Under the pieces are notes generated by a model, which had not been told where the DNA came from, did no database searches, and saw only the letters and a program-made list of their open reading frames with translations. A stretch of DNA of 43,360 nt, from positions 1-43,360 of the forward strand of contig MU277793.1 in NCBI GenBank assembly GCA_022385805.1, in the 5' to 3' direction. Made by a program: the position numbers and the translations under genes. Shown here one piece after another: positions 23,701-34,890 of this stretch (within the stretch, counting starts at the first letter, position 1; the number at the start of each line of letters is the position of its first letter). Source of the DNA: Pilatotrama ljubarskyi (taxonomy: Eukaryota > Basidiomycota > Agaricomycetes > Polyporales > Polyporaceae).

Positions 23701-25850
23701 TTCAAAAGAAGAGCAAAACGTACCTCTTGCCCGACCCGCATCGGCATCGCTCTCCTCCGTAACCTCGTCCTCGTCCGCCCGCGCCTTCCCTTTCCGATCC
23801 TTGCCCTTAATCCTCTTGCGCGCCCTGACAGGCGGACTGAGCAAGTCGTCCGGGAACGACACCCTCCGCCCGCTCGCGCCTGTTGGCTCCCTATACTCGC
23901 GCGCGCGCGACGGGCCTGCCTCTGTCTCCAGCTCTGCCTCGATCTCAATTGTGGGCGTCTGCGGCTGAGGAGGGGGGACCATCTCGACGCCTCCCATGCC
24001 TCCCGAGAACGGTATCCTCTCGCGCGTCCTGAACCCCCTCTCCACGCCGATCAAAGGCCCCAAATCCACCGGCGCTCCATCCTCTGCATGCGTGCGCGCG
24101 TGGGCGTGATTAGCGGATGCCTTCTTCCCACGCGCCGCGGCGCTGAGCTTCTCCTTGGTGAACTGGGACGGGGGTGAGGGCGAGGGCGTGAGCGGCGTCT
24201 GGTTCTCGACGAATTCGGCCATGCGCGCGAGTGCGCAGTCGCGTGCCTTCGCGCCGCACGCGCACGTCGTGAACGTTGACGCGAGCGCGTGCAGCATCGA
24301 CGTCATCTGGTTGCGGAAGTGCTGGACCTGGTGGGGACTGGCGGAAGCACGGAGGCAGGACATCAGCTAACAGCGCGAGCGCGGGAGAATAAAGCCGACG
24401 CGACGGCGTGGGAGACGTACGGGAATGCAAAAGGGCTCTCGATGAGCGCCGGGAGGTGGTGCACGACGTTTCCGTCGTCCCACTCCCAGCCGAGTACGAC
24501 CTCCTCGTTGGCCTTCAGGTCGCGGAGCGCAAAGATGCCGAACGAGAGCGAGTCCTCCGCGGGCGCACAGGGTTTCTTGGAAGAGGAAGGGCAGAGTACG
24601 GGACGGATGACGGCGTTTGGCCGGCATCCACTGCGCACGAACCTGCTCTGGTCGCCTGTGAAGCGCGAGTCGAGCGCGACGTCCAGCGGAGGCCCGATAA
24701 GGTGCACAAAGGGCTTCGGCATGCCCAGATGCGCATACGCATTCAGTGGGTCGGCGAGGTAAGCTGCGGTGGAGATGATGGTGGAGGGATATGGGGCAAT
24801 CAACTTGGAGGAGGGAATGGGCTGGGTAGCGTGCACGGCATACGACGGCGGACGTACCGATGTGCTGCCATGCGCGAACAGTGACGGGTAGGTTGAGTTG
24901 TTCGGGAGAGGTTGCAAGGCAATGGGCGGGTGTGACGGGATGGCGTCGGGGGTGAGCAACGCGGGCGTCGCGCAGCCCGGTGTGAGAGAGGTAGGAGATG
25001 GACTTATCGCAGTGACGCCCCTCCAATCTGCAGCGACTCTCCTCAGACGATCGCGCGCGTCGTCGGACTTGACGATGTCCTTGGTGATGTGGACGTAGGT
25101 CTGCTGCCAGGGCTCGTCGATGTCGACATGCTCGTCCTCCGCCTGGTGTTGGTGCTGCTGCTGCGCAAGGGCGGCGGCGGTGATGGAGGCGCGCCGCTTG
25201 CGCTTGTTTGTGGTGTGGCCGTGGCCCGCCTCGCCTGCGACGCCGCTGGGTCTGCGAGTTTTGCGCTCGACGCCGGGGCTGGCTCTGCGCTTGCCGTTGG
25301 TGTTGGCGGAGGCGGCGGCAGCACGCTGCCTGGCGCGCTGGATTTTGACGGCGCGGTCCTTGTCGACTGGGCGGGGGTCGCATAGCCAGCAGAGCCACTC
25401 GTCGGGGACCTGGTGCTCGTCGATCTGGAAGCAGGCGGCATGACACCAACGAGCACAAGCGTCGCAGGCGATAGAGAAGCCGTCGTCGTAGGAGAGGCCG
25501 CAGATGCAGTCGATGGTGTCTGAGCCGGTGGAAGAGTCATCGTTGGAGGCAGATGTTGGGGGCTGCTTGCGCTTTGCGGGAACTGTGGACGAGGTGGAGG
25601 CGGAGGCAGGCGCGGGGGGAGGGGGTTGAGGGATGGAGAAGGCGGCGGTGAGCCCGAGCAAGCCTAGCGCCGCTTCGGTAGCATCGCTGGGCATATCATC
25701 AAACAGCACAGCAAGGTCTTGTCGTCGTCGTCGTTGTCGTCGTCGCCGCCAGGAGAATTGGGTGGACGGGGGCGGAGGAGGGGATGTCGGATGGGAGAGG
25801 TGTTGGGAGGAAGACAGAGTCGGACTGGCCGAGTTCAAGCTCTCTCCCAT
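20783..25850 (-). CDS. Set3-like PHD finger and SET domain protein
   Basis: Four exons, complement(20783..23364, 23414..23668, 23724..24337, 24421..25850), with introns of 49, 55 and 83 nt. The length is 1626 aa from Met 25850, or 1574 aa from Met 25694 (MPSDATEAALGLLGL), which may be the true start because the extra piece holds an Arg run. A PHD finger near the N-terminus (CICGLSYDDGFSIACDAC, WCHAACF, DEWLCWLC) fits C4HC3 binding of methylated histone H3K4. The SET domain follows (CRPNAVIRPVL, FALRDLKANEEVVLGWEW) with the GWEW seen in Set3/Set4-type proteins instead of the catalytic DY. Next come PHQVQHFRNQMTSMLHAL and a long Pro/Ser/Lys-rich, disordered tail ending in Arg-Asp repeats and RGRGRG. 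By family it would be a scaffold of a histone-deacetylase complex in the nucleus. Confidence 0.88.
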
Positions 25851-27482
25851 GACAAACGCCCATAGCCACTGCGAACAAACACCCGTCAACACGCCCCTTG
25901 CCCCGCTTTGAGTTTCACCCATCCGAGTCCTCATCGTCGTTGCCCTCGTTCTTTCTGGCTCTCTGCGGGCTATTACAGTCTTTCTGGGATGCTCAAGTTT
26001 CGTATCGCTGCTTGCCCTCTTTCCGACAGGCTCGTCGAAGGCATGTCGTTCGGCCTGTCGATCCCTAGCTGCCGGCATCTGCACCTGCACCTCCTCGCGG
26101 CGCTGCTCTTCCACACTAGCTATGGCTAAGGCTCACGCTCCCTTCATTATGCTCGCCCTCAGCCTCTGCTCGAATGCTCCGTTCACTCTTCACCGGACGA
26201 CAACAACACTTGGGCCCCCTCGGCGACTCGGTGTCTTGGGAATGTCCCCGCAATCAGGCTTGCTTCCTGCCTCCACTTCACGCAACTTGCTGTGCCCTCC
26301 ATGCCTTACTGGATACGGTTGCCGTCCTAATCGCTCGCCCCGGAAAATTTACTGTACCGCAGCACGTCACCTTGCTGCCGTCATCCAAGTCACGTGACTC
26401 GCCCTTTCCTGGTCGCATCCTCTGCGTACAAGGACAACTCATGGGCATACCTTGCTCTGCGATACTCGGTGCCGCCTTTACGAGGACGCTTTGACGGTCG
26501 TAATGTGCGCGTTCTACTCGCCGAGCCATCCAAGGAACGTGGTAGCTTCCGCTGTGTACCGCGCGGAGAATGGAGCCTCGTGTCCGAGACAACTGCCATC
26601 CGTCCTTCAAGCTCGGGACGCCGCACTCTCTCATATTCCGCCGCTTTCTACCGCAGCGCGCGTGGTAGTGTCCATGTACGTCTGTTCGCTTCCCGAAGTT
26701 TGCAGTAGGGCTCTCCTGTACCGATTATGGAGGGACGCATGCGCGTGGGGGCCTAAATGCCGCCATTCTGGTATCAGAATTGCTCCGTTTCGTTGAGACG
26801 TGTCGTTGACCGGTGGGATGTAGTCGCCTCCAAGGTAGCCAGGTCGCCCTCATCCAAAAGGTGTCGCCGATCTCGTGATGCAGTATAGTCGGGTCGAGAT
26901 TGTGCGTTTGATGAGGTGTTAGGTGGGTTGACAGAAGTTGGCCACTAGGCGATAATATCTGCAGATGTCTGGAGTCAAATTTCTAGGCCCTGAGTGCAGT
27001 CCACTAGACGACTAGGATGCGGAGGATATATTACTTTCGGATAGTACACACAGTATGTACTGTAGGACTGCTAGCGCTCCGTCACTACTCCTACTTCGGA
27101 AAGTGAGGTGTTGGATGCAATCAGTCCAGACGCACCTTGTCCACTTCGTAGCGCTGCGCGCTCCTCTTGAAGGGCCGTGCCAAATGGTTCATCCCTAGAT
27201 GTCCGTCGTTACCAAGTTGGACTTCGAGCTGTCGTTGGCGACTTTGCGAGGAGAGTGCCACTGCTCCCAACACGAACAAACACACAGCCGGCTACCGGTC
27301 CGGGTCCTCGTCCATTAGCGCCCACAACATTTCCCTCGCAAGCGCCCAACGGACTCGCGGCACAACACTTGCTAGGTACAGCAGCTGCCTGCTCTCCGCT
27401 CTCTTCATACCCTCGCTGCTGGGCCCTGCGGTCTCTCTACCCATCTTCTTTTCGAGTCCTCTGAAAGGGACTCTCCGCCAAC
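25851..27482. other. Divergent intergenic region
   Basis: About 1.6 kb between the start of the Set3-like gene (-) and the start of uS17m (+). It should hold both promoters. The frame of the first Set3 exon stays open to a Met at 26114, but that part is not protein-like. Several short overlapping frames at 26122-26800 look like chance. The part around 26920-27080 is richer in A and T. No element was recognised. Confidence 0.4.
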
Positions 27483-28000
27483 ATGCCGCCCATGTCGTTC
27501 GTCGGACAGGTCACGAAAGTCGGGTTCATGAACAAGACCGCGACCGTCACCGTCTCCCGCTTCATCTTCCACCCCAAGACCGGCAAGGTGCGTTCCCGGC
27601 CTCACACCCGGAGCCCCGTTACTGGGCGTAGTCGAGCAAGAGAATGGGAGCTCATGGAGACGGTTCTACAGAGGCTAGAACGGAGCAAGAAGTTCCTCAC
27701 GCACGACGAGGAAAACAGTACGTCGTCTCCTCCGCCTCCTTACTGCTACGCCGTGCGCGCTCACGCTCACGCTCGCCACGACAAGTTCTGCGCCCGGACG
27801 ATACGGTGCTCATCCGGAACTGCCCACCGATCTCCGCGCGGAAACGCTTCAAGCTCGAGCGGGTGATCAAGAGCCCCGTACGGGAACGCGAGGAGCTGCA
27901 CGCACGTCAGGCTGCCGAGGCGTACGCCGCCCACCACCAGCACCAGCAGCAACAACAACAAGAACCACCACAGTCGCATCCAGAGCAGCAGCAGGCGTAG
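27483..28000 (+). CDS. Mitochondrial ribosomal protein uS17m
   Basis: A small-subunit mitoribosome protein that binds 16S-like rRNA. Three exons, 27483..27587, 27672..27717 and 27786..28000, with introns of 84 and 68 nt, give 121 aa. The uS17 pattern is clear: FVGQVTKVGFMNKTATVTV, then RFIFHPKTGK, RLERSKKFLTHDEEN, LRPDDTVLIRNCPPISARKRFKLERVI. The second exon is only 46 nt. The tail from about residue 98 is His/Gln-rich (AAHHQHQQQQQQ), an addition beyond the usual bacterial-like core. The name rests on the uS17 fold; the mitochondrial assignment is inferred from divergence from cytosolic uS17 (S11) and the similarity of the HPKTGK/KKFLTHDE block to mitochondrial forms. Convergent with the prefoldin gene, 187 bp away. 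Confidence 0.88.
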
Positions 28001-28187
28001 GCGTGGGCGCAGGGAGGTGCGAGAGGAGACGGGACACGCGTGCGTACAAGTACAGCTACATTCGGGCCGCGCAGCGCGGGTACAGACACACCACGAGATA
28101 TACGACTTCTACCTAATTCCCGCTCGGCGGTAATCACTCGAACGGGGTGGCGAGGAAGGAGGGAGAGGGACGGGATGTAGACGGGGG

Positions 28188-28746
28188 CTATGCGGCGGCT
28201 GCTTGCTGGAGCGCTGCTTGGATCTCGACGAGCTTCGGGGCAGACGAGACGGAGTTGTCGGGACGGGCGCACCAGAGCTGAGTGTAGCACGGAACACGCA
28301 CCTCGATCTTTTTCTTTTCGGACTTGTCGCCGAGATCCTTGAGCTGCCCTTCTACCCGTTTGCTATCCGCGGCCACCCAATGAGGTCGAGCACACATCAG
28401 CAAGAGCAAGAGGGGAACGTACATCTCGCTCTTGATGAAGTCGAGACGGGTGTCGACGTTCTGCTTCGCCTCCGCCTGGTCCTGCTTGACGAGCACGGGC
28501 CCGACGAGCTTGTAGACCGTGTTCTCGTCCGTGAGGGACGCGAACTCCTGCATCACCGTTCAGCCAAAAGATGGACGCTGTGAGGCATATAAGGCGAGGC
28601 GCAAGACGGACCTTCTTCACGAGCTCGTTCTCGGAGAGCTGTGCGTCGAGTTTCTGGCGCGCCTCGACGGCGGAGGCGAGCTCTGCCTGGATCTTCTGAA
28701 ACTCGGTCGACGCGGTCTGGAGCCGCTCTTGCAACGCCGCGGCCAT
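28188..28746 (-). CDS. Prefoldin subunit 6
   Basis: A beta-type subunit of the cytosolic hexameric chaperone that passes unfolded actin and tubulin to the CCT chaperonin. Four exons, complement(28188..28232, 28302..28362, 28423..28547, 28612..28746), with introns of 69, 60 and 64 nt, give 121 aa, normal for the family. Two coiled-coil helices (QERLQTASTEFQKIQAELAS and the C-terminal KRVEGQLKDLGDKSEKKKIE) flank the beta-hairpin signature TDENTVYKLVGPVLVKQDQAEA. The first intron has the weak donor GTCCGT. It ends in LVEIQAALQQAAAA. Homologue of yeast YKE2 (GIM1). Confidence 0.93.
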
Positions 28747-30546
28747 CGTAGTTGTACACGACGGTGGTGAACAGGTGTATATTCAATCGAATGTCCGCTG
28801 GGCAAGTGTCCCGACTTATGTAGTGGTGACTGGCAATGCCTGCTCGCCTTGCGGGGCGCTGAGTCATCAGGCGCCCGCGATGAGCTCAGCGCTTCTGTGT
28901 GGCCCTCCAGGTCCAACGCGCGCGTGGGTCGCGCGCGAGCTATGCACCTTCCTCGTGCGACGCTTGATTGGCTTCTCTATGTTGTACCAGCCGTAGATAC
29001 AATGTATTACGGTTCGCGTCATCATGATAAAGAGTACGCGACAAGGCGCGATGTACAGTAGCAGCGCGGTGAACTCAGGGTTCGTGAGCAGAAGCAATAG
29101 TTAGTTCGACAGGTGCTGAGCCTTCGAATTCCTCCGGCTGCTGCAATCAATGTCGCGCCATCGCCTCCTCCAGAGCCTTTATCTTGTCTGCCTTCCTGAT
29201 GACTCTCAACTCTATTGGAGCCTCCCAGCTGCTCATCCAGTGGTACATTGGTCAAGGTTGGCAGCTTTGCGGGATCAACGATCATGCGAGTTGCAGCAGC
29301 CTTCGCATTGGCCTCGTCGTTCTTCCTCTCTTTCTCTTCTCGTTCTTGCGCTCTCCCGTAGGCAACTTCTATATTATGCTGGGCATGTACCTTTTTCTCC
29401 GCACTGCTTCATATTTGCTCCTGTCCTCCCGCCCCCTTCCCCGCTGTAGCTTTGAGCCTTTGGTTACATCGGAGGTAAACCCGATGGGTGTCGCGTCCGT
29501 CACGTGATCGTACCTGGTGCGCCAGTGGCTGAGATCTGCCCCGCGCCTAGTGCGTGTTCTTGCCCGACCTTCCGCGAGATTTTCAGCCTCCACACTGTCA
29601 CGCGCCCCTTCGAAACTGCTCGCGACCTGCACAAAGGGTACATATGGAGACATCTACCAGTCTGAAACTATATACACACCCCTGTGACGTTCTCACCGGC
29701 CCTGTGAGGCTCCGTAACAAGCAGTTGAGCACCCGCTGTCGTTTGATTCTCTGCTAGATGTTTAGATACTATCCACTGGGTCTCATCCGCCACCTAGGCA
29801 GGACCTCGCTTGCAGAAATGCTGTTCTCAAACCGTTTGAAGTTTCGAGGCCCATGTCCTGAGGGCGGCTATATGCTCTACAAACATGTACAAATAATATA
29901 GCACTCGCAGGAGTTGCCAGTCACCATATGTAGACTGCACTCGTCTGAAGGCAAGCGTGCCGGCCAAACATCGCCAAACAACGTCCTGGTTCGCACCCAC
30001 TGCCGAAATCTCGATTACTTTGTTGGTCCACCTGCGGCTGCACCTCTGACGCATGCCTCGAGTCTACTCTTGCCTTGGTCCTAGACTCAATACCAGAAAA
30101 TGTGTCATATACTTTCTGCCCTGTCTAGCTCTGCGAAAGACCCACTTAACTGACAGTGCTTCAAGTTCAGGCTCTCCGACTCGATCAGACTGACTTTCTC
30201 AGAAGTACTCCTCGCCCCACTATTGGGGGGCTCGCATTTCCAGAGCCTAGAGTAGCAGTTCTCAACGCGAGCGCCCGCCCGCCCAGACATCCCATCTGAC
30301 TCGGACTGGCGTGCGGCCGCGGAATGTTGGACGTACTGTGCAAGCTTAAGGACAAGAGCGGCTGGCTTGTGACTTGACAATACTGATTGCAGCGCTACGG
30401 CTGTATATCAGCAGTCGATCCTGCGGGAATTACAAACCAGAAAGGCAGTCCGTCGAGTGAGTGAGTGCGTGGTGAACGATTTCATACAGCTTGCCTGACT
30501 CTTGTCAAGTGTTGCAGCTGCTCATCGTACTGTAGTACACTGACAG
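28747..30546. other. Gene-free stretch
   Basis: 1.8 kb upstream of prefoldin 6 and before the HET relic. A 107-residue hydrophobic frame at 29184-29507 has no family likeness, and other frames are short. It may contain decayed sequence too old to recognise. Confidence 0.4.
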
Positions 30547-32100
30547 GTGCGGCTACTCCTTGACCGGCACTGGAAGATGGTGGGGACGAAGCACAGCCTC
30601 GCGGACATCACGCAAGAGATCACCGGGGTCGACCGCGAGGTGCTCCTTTGCGCTGGCAGCCTGGATGCGGTCAGCGTTGCGTGCCGCGGTGACCACGCGC
30701 ATGGAAGACGAGGTGTACTCTCCGATCGGCCTGACCGGGATCCACATGCCGACGATCTACGGCGAGGGCTGCAACGCGTTCCGAAGGCTCCAGGAGGAGG
30801 TTCTCGGGCGGATACCAGATCAGAGCATCTTCGTCTGGGGCACCGCCGTCCGGCATTCTGGTGCCCGGGCCAGAGCTGCGGTAATGTCGTGCTCAACACC
30901 TGACGGAACATCTGGTGGCCGCTCGCCACAGGGGCCTCTTCACGCCTTCACCAAGGCACTTTCGCTGTTCGACCTCCATCCGGCCAGCCGAGCTGGGCGC
31001 CATGCACACGGGACTGCGCGGTCCAGAACTGGACGTCACCCTCCCGCAATATATGCCTACAAGCCACGGCGTCCAGACGCGACTCCCGATCCTCTCGATG
31101 TTACCGCCTGCGTACGATTTGGCGATCCTAGCCTGCGAAGACGGTTAGTCGCCGCTTATAGCTCTCGTCCTGAAACCTGCTACTGTGACGGATGGCGACT
31201 GCGTGCGGCTCACTCACGCTCTCCTTGGATTCGCAGGTCTACCCCGCGCGCATGGGTTGCGGATATAGCAGACGGATATGGGAGAAGCTCGTCGCACGAC
31301 GCACACACGAGGAGCAGGCTCAGCGGAACCTCGACAGAGATCGACACCTCCCCAAGTTATTCTCCACCGTCGCCCGACTCATCCCCCCGACCTGCCCAGG
31401 ATGGATCGTGGACTCACTCGGCCTCAGCGACGTGAACTCAAAGTATCGTGATACGTACCTCGTCCTTGGGCGGGTACGGACGCGGTATATCGGCGTGCTG
31501 CCGAACTAATGGAGCCTCCCCGAGAGCCCTTGCTGCAACGTCGTCATCGCTCAGCGGTACCTCAACGCGCTGCCGGAGGCTGGCTGGCAGCCGGAGTTTC
31601 GGATTTCCAGGGGCCCCCTTGCGGTGGTCGTCAAGCCAGAGAAGTCCGAGACCGTCATCTACACTCTTGCCGGACGGCGGCGACTTGAAGTCTGCCCGAG
31701 CGGACGCTACGCGCATGGCAATCAACGTCGGGATGTGTCCGGATCCATCGCAGGCTGTCCCGCGACGTATCGCATACGACGGCCCAAAGCTGTCCAACAC
31801 ACGTCCTGCCTTAGCTCGCACCTCGGGCCTCGCGGTGTACTACCTCCACGTCCGGGTGTCCTTCGCGTATGGCGCCCTTGCGCCGCGCAGAGACGCCTTC
31901 CCCGCCATATGGGGATGCAATCGGTACCTCGCTCGAGAACCACCCGCACGATAGACAGCAGGGTCCAAGTCTTAGCAGACGCCCACGGTGGGGACGAGAT
32001 TGCGCTCTTGTTCTCGTCATTCCCCTGTGGCGGCCGAATATCCGCCACCGCGACTCGGAAAGACGTCAACTTGGAGCTCAGGGTCAGGAAGTTTCTGCCG
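30547..32100 (+). pseudogene. HET-domain pseudogene, 5'-truncated
   Basis: A broken paralogue of the intact HET gene at 32764. It begins inside the HET domain (DRHWKMVGTKHSLADITQEITG, matching QDWKPLGTKRNLASIIEEITG), so the N-terminal half of the domain is missing. After a frame change it continues with MEDEVYSPIGLTGIHMPTIY and then GEGCNAFRRLQEEVLGRIPD, a close match to the intact gene. Another frame carries QYMPTSHGVQTRLPILSM and DLAILACEDG, where a stop codon follows directly. Further on, KYRDTYLVLG (~31440) and DAHGGDEIALLFSSFP (~31980) match the intact gene's C-terminal region. At least three frame changes and one in-frame stop were seen. It is clearly decayed but still recognisable along its length. 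Confidence 0.85.
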
Positions 32101-32763
32101 AGGCGAAATCTCGTACCTCCGCCATCTGCTTCTGGACACGATGGTGACGAGGTAGAAGGGGCCGACGGGGATGAGGAGGGCAAGGAGTCACTGTGCGGCG
32201 TGGTGCTGCTCGAGTGCAGCTTCTGCGAGACGGCGAGGAGGGCAAGGAGGACGAGCAGGGCAAGTTTGGGAAGGGAGGTGTCGAGTACTCCGAGTCGGAG
32301 GGAGGACAGCAAGCAGAGGACACGCTCAAGCGCACTAGTAGAGCCGCGAGTCGAATCTCTGCTTATTCAGGCGCTTTCTTTCTCGGTGCACTCTTTGGCC
32401 GTCCTCCCGGCCTCGGACAACGTTTGGGTTTTTCTGCCTCTAGTTTCGTTTCCGTCCCTTGTTATACGGCAGCACCCAGCCCGAGGCCAACTCTTACTAT
32501 CCCTCTCGTTTAACAGCCTGATCACTTCCCTTTCAGTGGATATCAAATTGCACTGCCCATCTGACCTGAGGGCGCTCCGACCAGTCCAGCCCACGGTGTA
32601 CGAGAAGTTCCCAGGGTCGTCAAGGAGAGTGCAGTGCCTAGTGCCAGGACACTTTTGTATCTGGCTTAGGCGGAGTTGTCGTCTCAGCTCAGTCAACCTC
32701 CGCCCCCCCTGGCTTACTGTACTGTGTGCCCAGTCCTGCGCTTCGTACCGCACTGAATCCGCG

Positions 32764-34890
32764 ATGTGGCTCTTGGACACCGAGACTCTCAAGCTACGCT
32801 GGTTCCATACCCCGCCCGTTCTAACCGAGACACACCGGCCAGCCGACTCATATGCTATCCTCTCGCACGTCTGGGAAGCGGGAGGAGAGCAGACCTTCGA
32901 AGTGAGAACGATGATCACAATACACACGCGATGTGAGCTGACATGTGTCTTCCGACAGGAGCTCAACGCGATCACCGCGGCTCACAGGACGCCCTTGCCC
33001 ACCCAAGTGGTCGAGCAACCTGATGATCGGCCGCCGTCTCTGATCTGGGACGACCCAAGGCTGTCGCCGAAAGTGAAGCGTCTTTGCGAGTGCGCTCGTT
33101 CAAACGGCTACCGCTACGTCTGGGACGATACCTGTTGCATCAACAAGGAGAGCAGCGCAGAGCTCTCCGAGGCGATCAACTCGATGTTCGACTGGTACTC
33201 CCCTGCGGAGGTGTGCTACGTCTTCTTGTCCGACGTCAGCGCTGCTCAGGATCCGGCAGAGAAGGATTCCGCCTTCAGGCAGAGCCGGTGGTTCACGCGG
33301 GGGTGGACTCTACAAGAGCTCATAGCCCCGGATGACGTCGTTTTCCTGGACCAGGACTGGAAACCACTCGGGACGAAGCGTAACCTGGCCAGCATCATCG
33401 AGGAGATCACTGGGATCGATCGCGGGGTTCTCTCTCACTCTGTCAACCTGGATTCCATCAGCGTTTCCCGTCGTATGTCATGGGCTTCGAAGCGGGAAAC
33501 AACCCGGGTGGAGGACGAGGCGTACTGCCTTCTAGGCCTGTTTGGGATCCACATGCCGACCATCTACGGAGAGGGCCATAAGGCTTTCAGGAGGCTTCAA
33601 GAGGAGATCCTCAGGCGGATCCCGGATCAGAGCATCTTTGCCTGGGGCGGTGATTTCAAACATGGCTCTCCAGAGCCAAGTTGGTCCCGCGCTAGGGAGT
33701 TGGCTTTGCGGGAAAAACTAATAATGGATGACCTCAGTACAATATCAATGAGCGCTTTGGGGTCTGACGAAGAGCCTCTGAAATACCAGCGTCGCATACC
33801 TCAGACTCTCTTCGCAGCTTCACCCCGAGACTTTCCTGACGACGCATTCACTATCCGGCCCATCCCGCTTGGCTCCTTTCAACGCAGACTTGGGCGTTCT
33901 GGGCTGCGAATCGACATTAACATTGCCCTCCCCCGCTACACGATCACAGCCTACGGAGTTCTGATGCAACTCCCAATTGTCTCCATGTCACTACCTGGGT
34001 TCGACTTAGCGATCTTGGCCTGCGAAGACTCGGAGAATCGGCTTGTAGGCCTCGTCCTCAGACGCGATATGACTATCACAAGTGATGACCGGGTATTCAC
34101 ATACCATTGTGTCGGACGAGTGTTGGTGGTTTCAGGCGAGCTCATCGGTCCGTTCCTGAGGTTCACCTTCCCCGGATATCCAGAAATGTATGCCGATGCG
34201 GATAGCCTCGGCGGCGTCGAATATCGCGACACATGCATAGCGCTCGGGGAGGAATTCCTCTGGTTCCTCGGGTCCGGGCGCTGCGAGTCTGTCGCTAGGG
34301 TCCCGCTGCAGTGCAGTGTCCTCATTCCTGAGTGGTGCCTCTCATCTCTGAGTGCTGCTGGCTGGAAGCCAGCATCAGAGAGCACGGGAGCTCTGTCAAT
34401 ACTCGCACATCCTGGAGAGCTTCATGAGATCGTCTTCCAGCGGCATACTGGCAACGGCATCGACTCCCAGCCAGCCGAGGTACACAATGCGCTGCACATG
34501 ACCATCTCCATCACCTTGCGCTCAAAGCTCCCACCTCATGTGCAGTCCTCAGTGATCGCGATCCTGTGGGCTCGTACTCTATCGCGGCGTACCTCGGCTC
34601 ACAACGCTGTACTAGTAATTGCGCTCAGCTATCTCACCGTGACCGTGTCCTTCGTCGGCGGTTCCGGCTCCCCTTCCCAGCGACCCAACAATGCCCTGCT
34701 GCTTTGCGGGGCCACAGATCATGAGGACCTCGGAAACTACCCCGTGCTGTGGACAGATTCGTCGAAGTCGTGGAAGACACCCGACGGCGCACGCGAGATA
34801 GCGCTTTCATTTTCGCCATTGCCCCACAACACACGGTCTGCAACGGCTTTCGCGCAGGCGAGCGTGCTGATGGAGGTGAAGGTGTATTGA
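32764..34890 (+). CDS. HET-domain protein (heterokaryon incompatibility type)
   Basis: Two exons, 32764..32901 and 32959..34890, separated by a 57-nt GT..AG intron that is a multiple of three and stop-free, so retention would only insert 19 residues. The protein is 689 aa. Start MWLLDTETLKLRWF is the usual HET opening. The HET domain (~res 1-200) has YAILSHVWE, YRYVWDDTCCINKES, MFDWYSPAEVCYVFLSD and SRWFTRGWTLQELIAP, all hallmarks of PF06985. Residues ~215-270 hold the conserved EDEAYCLLGLFGIHMPTIYG and RRLQEEILRRIPDQSIFAWG. The C-terminal ~400 residues are beta-rich and shared with the two nearby relics. HET proteins can trigger cell death on non-self recognition in ascomycetes; the role in basidiomycetes is unproven. 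The frame is also open upstream of 32764 to 31624, but that is relic sequence. Confidence 0.9.
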   Translation: MWLLDTETLKLRWFHTPPVLTETHRPADSYAILSHVWEAGGEQTFEVRTMITIHTRCELTCVFRQELNAITAAHRTPLPTQVVEQPDDRPPSLIWDDPRLSPKVKRLCECARSNGYRYVWDDTCCINKESSAELSEAINSMFDWYSPAEVCYVFLSDVSAAQDPAEKDSAFRQSRWFTRGWTLQELIAPDDVVFLDQDWKPLGTKRNLASIIEEITGIDRGVLSHSVNLDSISVSRRMSWASKRETTRVEDEAYCLLGLFGIHMPTIYGEGHKAFRRLQEEILRRIPDQSIFAWGGDFKHGSPEPSWSRARELALREKLIMDDLSTISMSALGSDEEPLKYQRRIPQTLFAASPRDFPDDAFTIRPIPLGSFQRRLGRSGLRIDINIALPRYTITAYGVLMQLPIVSMSLPGFDLAILACEDSENRLVGLVLRRDMTITSDDRVFTYHCVGRVLVVSGELIGPFLRFTFPGYPEMYADADSLGGVEYRDTCIALGEEFLWFLGSGRCESVARVPLQCSVLIPEWCLSSLSAAGWKPASESTGALSILAHPGELHEIVFQRHTGNGIDSQPAEVHNALHMTISITLRSKLPPHVQSSVIAILWARTLSRRTSAHNAVLVIALSYLTVTVSFVGGSGSPSQRPNNALLLCGATDHEDLGNYPVLWTDSSKSWKTPDGAREIALSFSPLPHNTRSATAFAQASVLMEVKVY

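Noticed and set aside
29184..29507. Hydrophobic 107-residue frame
   Set aside because: Leu/Phe-rich from T-rich DNA, no signal of selection, no recognisable family; kept only as a note on a gene-free stretch.
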